A DNA stretch of 64,000 nt, taken from the NCBI RefSeq assembly GCF_000186345.1, contig NC_014962.1, forward strand, positions 3,376,450-3,440,449. Reading direction: 5' to 3'. Shown here piece by piece: positions 18,401 through 25,312 of this stretch; the first letter of the stretch is position 1; each line of letters begins with the position of its first letter. Source of the stretch: Isosphaera pallida ATCC 43644 (GTDB taxonomy: Bacteria > Planctomycetota > Planctomycetia > Isosphaerales > Isosphaeraceae). Below the pieces are notes generated by a model, which was not told the DNA's origin, did not search any database, and worked only from the letters and a program-made list of their open reading frames with translations. The translations under genes and the position numbers were made by a program.

Positions 18401-18668
18401 GGGGAGCTGGGGGATAGTCGGGGTCGAACGGGTTGGCGAACCGGGACATCGCCGGCGGTTCGATTGAGAACATGTCGATCCGGAACCGGGGATCGCGGCT
18501 TTTCTCAAAGACCGCTTCGGTTACATCCTGGTTGGCCCATTGGCGGAAAAATTCCCGCCCGCAACCCGAACTCGCTGCCAACGCCACTAGGAACAGGCCC
18601 CGAGGCGCGACCTTGGCCAGCGATCGAGTCGAACATACGCGCCATCGTCGTCGTGGCTGGATCGTCAT
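15234..18668 (-). CDS. TolC-like outer-membrane efflux lipoprotein with long proline-rich N-terminus
   Basis: A 1144-residue protein. The start ATG 18668 is chosen because it gives a lipoprotein signal (basic N-terminus, hydrophobic stretch, lipobox AASSGC) and has GGGAG upstream. About 480 residues of Ala/Pro/Asp-rich low-complexity sequence follow, including a charged helix rich in Glu/Arg (ERLIEEEQTKREEAEARARQ). The last 600 residues are a TolC/OEP-type helical channel domain with two similar halves, for example VALENRLDLQNARAALYDAW and RVNYQRAQRALMQQEDQVKL. The long spacer may span a wide periplasm. It is first gene of the efflux operon; its 3' end overlaps the adaptor gene by 182 bp. Confidence 0.88.
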   Translation of the reverse strand: MTIQPRRRWRVCSTRSLAKVAPRGLFLVALAASSGCGREFFRQWANQDVTEAVFEKSRDPRFRIDMFSIEPPAMSRFANPFDPDYPPAPPDDPAADALSPKPQIPKFQLLTPSEGTGYLEMLEGWRQERALERLIEEEQTKREEAEARARQEANAVQDESPTATPTPREAVAPDQPEATPLPIPTPPNGATAPEPTPGAILDNPPRALIDPDDPATSSNDAPIAVPVVGPADSRRVSSSHPASIAVFGLGDGILLPADRAMSLEDYERAVTDQRIAQIARMARSNSLPSNTNAGTLPTSDTAADAVVPASPSSSSPIQPRFDPTVRLSAASLETLDRLEPTPTGLPSATPVAPPAPLDPTIAQGSKTTMAPSVAPSSPRMVDPNAPFHTDSQPEPVAAAPAAHPASESDTAFQPAAVVDAVPAQAQPPAEDAATPESTPTPDAAAEPPSGATDPSLDATPPNPDSPSEAQDRPPSQAEVEADPGDQRPRPPVNPLTALPQPLQDQEPQNLVDPEPATPGETLFDDHEILGLNADLKLYEIGPEEALTLALINSRAYQTQIEQIYLVSLGVTLQRFNLQPQFFANLGGGQGTAAGGLSGGPFQYTYRTTRTAGGQASNLSLGTAAGVGKVLSNGAQILGGIATSVVFNFNASNPRRPNVSSVLPIQFVIPLLRNGGKAVTLENLTQAERDLLAQVRDFTRFRQTFFNAVLAGGIGAAGAGGGDPTVGYLPILRQFVVTENTLRNVLELQRFAQQYEELAGGEASGLTQQNVDQVRIQLQQNRSQLISQTIALRNQLDQYKIQLGLPPDLPLTLDRKPIEGFVKVFRDIQRWSEKEDREIEEVRQYIRELPEFPDIVIEGRSLAAIVEDTTGEIDNFILIAQRVALENRLDLQNARAALYDAWRQLAVTANRLQGTLNIQGSNQTFTPPGVLNPFGFDSRSNQFQISINGELPLVRLAERNQFATARVNYQRAQRALMQQEDQVKLSIRQLVRSLTQARVQYEIVKLQLELNVRNIDATIERIYAPPQPGGVGADQIAQTNNLLQQQNILLGSQNALIDLWVQYQQSRLALYRDLGTMPYDEWEAYNEFFAPGRDSARAESPPGDGGPLPNPGGLRNGVGLRTAPATDLPPADFELGLAGSQALRP

Positions 18669-19550
18669 CCCCGGCGATCTCCCGTGATTGGCGCGGCGAG
18701 TAGATTGGGTGGCGATCTCCAAAATCAAGTCATCCCACTTGGTTCGATTCACCACCCCACCCTTCCTCCTCGCTTGGAAATTCAAGGTCCGTTGGTCTTC
18801 GATCGAGCCGGCCAGTCCCTCAACCCGCCACGGGGTTGGCGAGACAATCGCCGATCGAAACAAACGATCGAAGGACCACAGCGCGTTGGAGAACGGCCCG
18901 AATGCCGATGGGCCGACCTCCGCCGAGGCGATGAAAGGGAGAGGGTTGGGTCACGCGGAATCGAGTTGGTCGAATCGCAACCGCTGGACTCGTCGCAAAA
19001 AGACAGCGTCCTTGACATCCTTGAAATCAGGCGTCGCAACCGCGCGGCTCCGCCCACGCGAGGCGACGCCGGCGGTCCACGGCCGCGGCCGCGCGCTCTA
19101 CCCACGTTGTTGCGACAACAAGAGGGTAGGCGGCTCCGGCTGGGCCGCTTGACGTGGTTCGTTGGTTTGTATCGGTCAATCTGGTGGTTGGGGTTGAAGT
19201 GGATAGGCGTGGCATTGGGTTTTCACTCCCCGGTCTGTCAAGAGGGATTTGGTGGAGAGGGTGGGTGAGGTGGCCGATTTCCAACAACATGACGCGACCG
19301 CCGGCGTCGGTTCGTCCCACCCGCCTCGCCCTGGCTTGGGTCGAACCCGTTGGGGACGATTCGCGCTGGAGTCGCGTGTCAAGGGAAGGGATGGTTCGGG
19401 AGCCTTGCCACCGGGCAAAGCCCGGCGCTTTCGAACCGGCGAAGGAGCATTTGACGACGGTCACTCACGCGATCACATCGCCCGATGATCCCGAGTCATC
19501 GCGCCGCGACCGCGCCCGGGGGCCGCTCGAACCCAGGAGGGTCTGTAGGT
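18669..19550. other. Divergent gene-poor region between efflux operon and FG-GAP gene
   Basis: About 880 bases between the divergent efflux operon and the FG-GAP protein gene. Open frames on both strands here are arginine/proline-rich shadows. TTGACA at about 19013 and TTGACG at about 19149 are seen, but neither has a good -10 box at 16-18 bases. AGGAGG at 19535-19540 is the ribosome-binding site of the following gene. Confidence 0.4.
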
Positions 19551-21962
19551 ATGAGGAAACGCAACTGGTTCGGGACGGCGGGGCCGGATTTGGTGGTCCC
19601 AGCCTGCTCCCGACGCGAACGAGGCGGTCGGAACCGCCCTAAGCGGACCTTCCGTCCCACCGCCGACGGCCTGGAGGCCCGGGTGGTGATGGCCCAGTCC
19701 AACTTGGCGCTCATCGGTGGCAACCTGGTCAGCAACGACAACAACACTCCGCCGGTAGCTTTTGGCGTCGAGCTTCGGGGAACTCAGGCCAACGGTGGAT
19801 TGGGTGCGATCGTCGAGTACGTTGGCGACGTGGATGGCGGTACCCCCTCCTACCAAGATTTCGTGGTCGTCGAGCCGAATCTTGCCACCTTGCCTTTAGG
19901 GATCGATGAGGCGTTTCAACCGACCAACGCCCGGGTTTATCTGGTCTTTGGGTCGCGGGACACCAGTGGGATTCGGGATTGGCGGACGATTTTGCCCCAG
20001 GAGCGCACCGGCGTTCTCAACGATCCGGCCCGCAGCACGCCTCCGACCTTCACGGAAGCCGGTCAGGTCAACCCGCTCAATAATCAGCCCGGATTCAACT
20101 TCGACGGCGTGGTCTTCACCTCCAACGCTCCCGGCTTCGGCGCGGCGGTGGCTCGGGCGGGCGACCTCGACGGCGACGGCCGCGACGACTTCCTCATCAG
20201 CGCGCCTAACGCCGACGGCGGTGGCTTGGTCTATGTCATCTTCGGCACCCAGGCGTTGCGCGACGTGACCTCGCCGGTGAACCTACCGATTCCACCGGCC
20301 GGCGCGACCTCGATACCCACCTCCGACCTGCCCGCGGGGGTTCGGGTGGGCGTGATCCGTTATGCCGCCAATCTGCCCAACTCGCGGTTGGGAACCTCTC
20401 TGGCTGGCGTGGGCGAGGTGATCCGCGCGCCGGATGCCACCACCAGCGCCCCCGAGATTCTCATTGGTGATCCCAACTACGAAGACAATCGAGGCGCGGC
20501 CTTCTTGATCGACGGCCAAATTTTCCGCCAGGCCGGTCCACGCCCAGTTTTCACGATTGAAAACGCGCTGGACGCCTCTGACAACGCCCGGTTCCCCAAC
20601 ACCTTCAGCGTGGGCTTCCTCGGCGAAGTAACGCTGCCCCCCGAGCGACTCGGCGTCGATGTGGACATGGCGAGCGATGTCAACAACGATGGCCTCAACG
20701 ACATTCTGATTGGTTCGCCGCGGTCTTCGGTCGACAACGCCCCCAACGCGGGACGCGCCTATCTCATCTATGGCAGCCAGACCGCCAGCGGACCGTTCAA
20801 CGTCCAGAACGTGAGTTTCGTAGGCTCGAACAACTTCCGTCTGATCCCGGTGACCAATCTCAACAACACCGCGGTTAACCAACCGAATGTGACGGCCGCC
20901 ATCTTCCTGGGAACCGAGGCGGGAGCCGGGTTGGGCTATCGCGTCGCGCCCGCGGGCCGCTTCGACGACAACAACAACGAAGATTTCATGATCGCGGCTC
21001 CGTTCTCCAGCGCCAACACCGGACGGGTGACCTTGATTTATGGTCGCCCCGACACCAGCGCTGACTTCTTGGTGGGACGTTATTCGGTGGGGGCCGCCGG
21101 GGTCGCGTCCTTGGAGGGTCAGCCGACTCCCGCCGCGACCACCTTCTTCGGCGAGACCGGTTCACGCGCCGGCTTCTCGATTTCGGTGACTTCGCCGGTC
21201 AACGACAACCCGCCTCGAAACAACGCCATCCTCATCGGCGCTCCGACGTTCAACTTGCCCGAAACCACTCCCAACAACGACGGCGCGGCTTACCTAATCC
21301 CGGGGATCCGCAACCCGAGCGATCTAGGCACGTCGTTCAACTTGGATACGGTCGCCAACGCCGCTGACGACACAGGGCAGCGCCGTTTCGTAACCATCAA
21401 CGACGAGGCCACCAAGTTCGTGGGGTACTCGGTTAGCGGGATGTACGATCTGAACAATCCTAGCCGCCGATTCACTCCCACGGTGGACAACGACCGGTTC
21501 GGCGACCTGCTTATTGGTGGTCCCGGGCGGCTGACTCCCGATAATGCCGGAGCCGTTGCGGTGGTGCAGATGGGTCGGCTGGTCGACGGCGGAGCACCTC
21601 CACCGCCTCCTCCGCCACCGCCTCCTCCGCCGCCGCCGGGCGGCAGCCGACCCGAGACCCGGTCGGCCAATCTCCGGGTGGTCGATTTCACTGGACCCCG
21701 CTTCGGCGAGCGGTTCGTGCCCACCCTGCAATCGCTCTCGCGGTTCCGTTATCGTCCCCTGCCCCGAAGCGTGGTCAACTTCAACTACCTCCCCTCGCTG
21801 GACTTCCGCGACCGCCTCAATCCCCAAGCCAACACCTCGCGGATTCTCCGCAAACCAATCTTCCCCGGCGGAGCCACCAGCAGCGTCTTCCACCGGGGTC
21901 AAGACCCCTCAGCCTTCCGCGACTTCAGTCACGGCATCCCCACGATTCCCCCTACCTTCTGA
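19551..21962 (+). CDS. Secreted FG-GAP/integrin-alpha-like repeat protein
   Basis: An 803-residue protein likely on or outside the cell surface. The N-terminus is basic and carries FRPTADGLEARVVM, the planctomycete 'LExR' export-associated motif, instead of a classical signal peptide. The body has at least five FG-GAP-type blade repeats, each with a Gly/Ala-rich strand, a calcium-loop such as DLDGDGRDDFLISAP, DVNNDGLNDILIGSP or RFDDNNNEDFMIAAP, and a YVIFG/YLIYG strand, suggesting a seven-bladed propeller. A run of 14 prolines (near residue 683-697) separates it from a 105-residue basic C-terminal part. AGGAGG lies 10 bases before the ATG. It stands alone and is followed by a hairpin. Confidence 0.85.
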   Translation: MRKRNWFGTAGPDLVVPACSRRERGGRNRPKRTFRPTADGLEARVVMAQSNLALIGGNLVSNDNNTPPVAFGVELRGTQANGGLGAIVEYVGDVDGGTPSYQDFVVVEPNLATLPLGIDEAFQPTNARVYLVFGSRDTSGIRDWRTILPQERTGVLNDPARSTPPTFTEAGQVNPLNNQPGFNFDGVVFTSNAPGFGAAVARAGDLDGDGRDDFLISAPNADGGGLVYVIFGTQALRDVTSPVNLPIPPAGATSIPTSDLPAGVRVGVIRYAANLPNSRLGTSLAGVGEVIRAPDATTSAPEILIGDPNYEDNRGAAFLIDGQIFRQAGPRPVFTIENALDASDNARFPNTFSVGFLGEVTLPPERLGVDVDMASDVNNDGLNDILIGSPRSSVDNAPNAGRAYLIYGSQTASGPFNVQNVSFVGSNNFRLIPVTNLNNTAVNQPNVTAAIFLGTEAGAGLGYRVAPAGRFDDNNNEDFMIAAPFSSANTGRVTLIYGRPDTSADFLVGRYSVGAAGVASLEGQPTPAATTFFGETGSRAGFSISVTSPVNDNPPRNNAILIGAPTFNLPETTPNNDGAAYLIPGIRNPSDLGTSFNLDTVANAADDTGQRRFVTINDEATKFVGYSVSGMYDLNNPSRRFTPTVDNDRFGDLLIGGPGRLTPDNAGAVAVVQMGRLVDGGAPPPPPPPPPPPPPPGGSRPETRSANLRVVDFTGPRFGERFVPTLQSLSRFRYRPLPRSVVNFNYLPSLDFRDRLNPQANTSRILRKPIFPGGATSSVFHRGQDPSAFRDFSHGIPTIPPTF

Positions 21963-21974
21963 TCTCGTCTTCCC

Positions 21975-22012
21975 CCGCGCCGCCATTTTCCCGAATCCCA
22001 CAAGCGGCGCGG
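21975..22012. terminator. Hairpin after the FG-GAP protein gene
   Basis: CCGCGCCGC (21975-21983) pairs with GCGGCGCGG (22004-22012) around a 20-base loop, just after the stop codon at 21962. The plus-strand side continues ATTCTCTC. It lies between convergent genes (FG-GAP protein and RsmB-like) and could end transcription from the left. Confidence 0.45.
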
Positions 22013-22191
22013 ATTCTCTCGACGGTGGGAAGATGGGTGGGTTTCGTGCCACGCCCTCTTCCCCGTCGCTTTGCCTCCCCCGTCCCGACATGCGACTCCG
22101 GCGCGATCCCGCGGGCCACCCGTCCGTGGGGGCGTTCCGGAGTCGTGGTTATTGTCAGGGTTGGTCCGGATCTTCTTATTTTATTCTCTTC

Positions 22192-23661
22192 TCATGTCGA
22201 TGCCCGACGCCGCAAACGCGCCACGAAATGACCATCTGAATCGGCCAGGTGGGGCCAGATCCAGAGCAGGCCGGAGGTTGGTTGGCCGGTGAGCGGATCG
22301 TCGAATGGTTCGGGGGCGAACTCAGGGCGCGTTTTGAGGAACGAGGCGATTACGTCGGTGGTTTCCGCGATCGTCAGCGAGCAGACCGCGTAGATGAGGA
22401 CCCCTCCGGGCGCGACGCCCTGGGCGGCTCGTTCGAGCAGACGCCGTTGCTTGTGACCAAGTTCCTCGATCGCCGCGACGGGGGTTCGCCAGCGGGCTTC
22501 AGGGTTGCGCCTCCAGGTGCCCATCGCGGTGCAAGGCGCGTCGATCAGCACGCCGTCGAACTGACCTGGTGGGGGCGGTTCGGGGGCGGTCACAAGGTCG
22601 TATTCGAGAGGGCGGATATGGCTGAACCCCGCGCGGCGTTGGCGGCGGGTAAGTTCTTTGAGCCGCCCGGCGTGGTGGTCAGTGGCCACGATGAGACCTT
22701 TGCCGCGCGTTAGGTCGGCCAGGTGGAGCGTTTTGCCGCCAGCCCCAGCGCAGGCGTCCCACCAACGTTGGCCCGGCTTCGGCGCGGCTACCCAGCCAAT
22801 CGCCTGCGAACCAAGATCCTGCACCTCGAACCGACCGGCTTGAAACAACGGATCATGAGGCGTGTCGGCGTCTGGCCCCAGACGCGCCGCGGTGAGCAAA
22901 CGCCGGTGAATCCAGGGGGCCAGTCCCCGCGCCCTTAGTTCGCTCAGGATCGGCTCGGGGGGACCGCCCTGGGTGCGAATCCAGATGCTAGGACGCTTTT
23001 GGATGCCTTGAATCAACTCCAACCAAGCCGCCTTCTCGCCATGTTCGCCGGGAGGCTCGACCACCTTGCGACGGAACCAGTCGGGCACCAGACGCCACGG
23101 ATCGGCCGCGACGTGGGCGTTTTGGAAGGGACGCGCGCGTTTGATTGCCTCGGAGCGGGCCGGCCAGGAGGGGGCATCACCCAGAGGGACTAGGTCGTGG
23201 GGGTCGTAGCCCAGACTCCGCGCCCAGACCCGAACCGCGGGCGGCAGGTGATCGGCGTCGAGCAGCCAGGCCAAGAGCAGGCGAGCGGTGAGGTCGGGCA
23301 CCCTTTTGGGGGAGATCCAGCCCTGCCATCGCGCCAGGGCCATGACTGCTTCGGCGGCGAAACGCCGTCCAGCCCGTCCTAGCTGATGGCGTGGCCTCAG
23401 CGCGGCGGCCAACGCTTGATCGAGCCGTCCCGCCGGGCCCCGTTCCTCCAGGTGGGCCAGAACCTCGGCGGCCACCTCCACCACGGCGTCGGCCAGTGGA
23501 CCGGGCAGCAACCGCGGCTCTGTTTCCAATGGGGCGACCGCTGGCGTTGGGGCGAACCACTCCCGCGACACCTCACGCCCTAGGGAGGGCGTGGGCGGGA
23601 CCAGCCGGTTGGGTTGGGAGTTCGCGCCGCGGGACGCGGGACGACGGGGACGGCCGGGCAT
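22192..23661 (-). CDS. rsmB: RsmB/Sun-type 16S rRNA cytosine-C5 methyltransferase
   Basis: Transfers a methyl group from SAM to a cytosine of small-subunit rRNA. The 489-residue protein has an N-terminal NusB-like helical part, then a Rossmann methyltransferase domain: motif I region VWDACAGAGGKTLHLAD-like, motif IV DAPCTAMGTWRRNPEARW and motif VI YAVCSLT, which supply the two catalytic cysteines of the NOL1/NOP2/Sun family. The PUA-like extension is not obvious. ATG 23661 is preferred to a TTG 12 codons earlier. It follows the ceramidase-like gene in a leftward run. Whether the target is C967, as in E. coli RsmB, or another site cannot be told. Confidence 0.87.
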   Translation of the reverse strand: MPGRPRRPASRGANSQPNRLVPPTPSLGREVSREWFAPTPAVAPLETEPRLLPGPLADAVVEVAAEVLAHLEERGPAGRLDQALAAALRPRHQLGRAGRRFAAEAVMALARWQGWISPKRVPDLTARLLLAWLLDADHLPPAVRVWARSLGYDPHDLVPLGDAPSWPARSEAIKRARPFQNAHVAADPWRLVPDWFRRKVVEPPGEHGEKAAWLELIQGIQKRPSIWIRTQGGPPEPILSELRARGLAPWIHRRLLTAARLGPDADTPHDPLFQAGRFEVQDLGSQAIGWVAAPKPGQRWWDACAGAGGKTLHLADLTRGKGLIVATDHHAGRLKELTRRQRRAGFSHIRPLEYDLVTAPEPPPPGQFDGVLIDAPCTAMGTWRRNPEARWRTPVAAIEELGHKQRRLLERAAQGVAPGGVLIYAVCSLTIAETTDVIASFLKTRPEFAPEPFDDPLTGQPTSGLLWIWPHLADSDGHFVARLRRRAST

Positions 23662-23786
23662 CGTTGAGGGACTCGTCAAATTCAACAATCCAACCAACCA
23701 ACGATCGGGACTCGATTCCTCAAGCCGTCAGACCCGAGGCGGAGTTCCCCGACGAAGGGGAACGCCAAGCGAGGCTGGCGGAAGGG

Positions 23787-25244
23787 TCAACGGTCGGCGG
23801 GTTGCGAGGCAGCGCGGGCTTCGGCGATCCGGTCGGCCAGCACGCGATGAATGACCGGAGCGGCCTCGGGACCGACCGAGTTGATTTCGCCGTATTGGTT
23901 CTTGTCCCGGCCATAGGCGAAGGGGGCTTTGTCGTCCCATTGGCGTTTGGGAATGATGTAGCCGATTTCGTCGTTGGCCAGGCCGAGGATCAGCACTTTG
24001 TCGCCGGGGAGCAGCTTGAGCAGGGGTTCCTCCAGAGGGGCATCCGGGAAATCGACGTTGGGCTCGACGGGCTCTTGATAGCGGCCATTGACGAGTTCCG
24101 GGTAGAGTTCGCCGGGGATCGCCGCGACATGCAGCTCGCCGAGTCTCAGGTAGGCCACCTCGGTTTCCACCGCCACCTTGAGGTCGCCCCGGATGGTGAC
24201 TGGACCAAAGCGGTACGGGTCGCCGGTGTCCTCGAAGGCGTCGCGTTTGAGCACGCCCACGGCCTTGAGCAGTTTATAGGTGGGGTTGCTCAAGGGCAAC
24301 GCAATCGGCTTGGCGAAGGCGGCCAGCGGAGTCAGCGTCAGGGGTTGCGCCTGGGCGTCGGCGCGCTTGGCCAAGTCGGCCACCGCCGCGCCGTACACCT
24401 CGGCAAACTCGAAATCCCCCTCGCGCAATGGATGGCCTGCCCGGCCCTTGAGGAGCCCCTCCGGCGCGCTCATCAGACCGCCCAGCGCTCCGGTGACATA
24501 GACAACCGGGCACTCCCAGGCCGTCTCCAGATCGCGCACGGTGGCCCAGCAAAAATCGGCGGTGATTTGTTGATTTTTCGATCCCATATTCTCGGGGTGG
24601 CAGTTCCATTGGACCAGACCGGCCAGGGGTCGGCCGTCGGGGTGGAACCATCTGACGGTGCGCAACACGTCGTCCTTGACGATCGGCAAGCGACTGTCGT
24701 GCAACAATTCCTCCGAGCGTGCGGTGCCGTAGCGGGCGACGGCGGGCGCTTCGGCGGCGACGGCTTCGCCTAGAGCTTGGACAATCTGGACGATCACTCC
24801 GTCGAGCCAGGGGCGATCGACCCCCGAGCGCACCGGCGAGGGTCCCCACAGGCCCATCGTGTCGGGTCCCTCGTGGTTGTGGGTGGCGGCGACCAGGATG
24901 TATTCGAACTCCAGACCCACCTTGGCAGCCTGGGCGCGAACCTGCTTGGTGTCGGGATACATGAATCCGATCAGATCGACACTCACCAGGCCGATTCGCC
25001 GTTGGCCGTCGTGCAAGGTCAGGACGCGGGCGAAAAGCGGGTCGTGAATCCCTTTGGCCTTGCGGTTTTGCCCATAGCCGGCCAACCAGACGTCACGTTG
25101 GGTGGGGTCGGGGGTGATGTCCTGCTTGGCGAAGCCGACCTTGAGCGTTGGTGGGGGATCGTCGGTGGCCTGGGCAGCGGCACCAGTGGCCGCCGCTGCG
25201 GCGAGAGCGGCTCGAATGACGAGGTGGTTCCAGCGCGGATTCAT
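23787..25244 (-). CDS. Neutral/alkaline ceramidase-like secreted hydrolase
   Basis: A 485-residue protein with an N-terminal signal peptide (about residues 1-27) and the neutral ceramidase N-terminal fold. Typical patterns are visible: KVGFAKQDITPDPTQ at the start of the mature protein, VSVDLIGF, ATHNHEGPD (zinc-binding histidines), NCHPENM, and GALGGLMS. It lacks the C-terminal domain of full-length ceramidases (which reach 650-700 residues), as usual for the many planctomycete paralogues, which may act on other amides or lipids. It lies 68 bp behind the M16 peptidase gene and 125 bp before the rRNA methyltransferase, all on the minus strand. Confidence 0.85.
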   Translation of the reverse strand: MNPRWNHLVIRAALAAAAATGAAAQATDDPPPTLKVGFAKQDITPDPTQRDVWLAGYGQNRKAKGIHDPLFARVLTLHDGQRRIGLVSVDLIGFMYPDTKQVRAQAAKVGLEFEYILVAATHNHEGPDTMGLWGPSPVRSGVDRPWLDGVIVQIVQALGEAVAAEAPAVARYGTARSEELLHDSRLPIVKDDVLRTVRWFHPDGRPLAGLVQWNCHPENMGSKNQQITADFCWATVRDLETAWECPVVYVTGALGGLMSAPEGLLKGRAGHPLREGDFEFAEVYGAAVADLAKRADAQAQPLTLTPLAAFAKPIALPLSNPTYKLLKAVGVLKRDAFEDTGDPYRFGPVTIRGDLKVAVETEVAYLRLGELHVAAIPGELYPELVNGRYQEPVEPNVDFPDAPLEEPLLKLLPGDKVLILGLANDEIGYIIPKRQWDDKAPFAYGRDKNQYGEINSVGPEAAPVIHRVLADRIAEARAASQPADR

Positions 25245-25312
25245 CTTGGTGCGCCTTTGAGTTCAAAAGGAGGGTTGGGTTTGAGTGGGGGTTGTTGGAC
25301 TTGGGAATCGTT

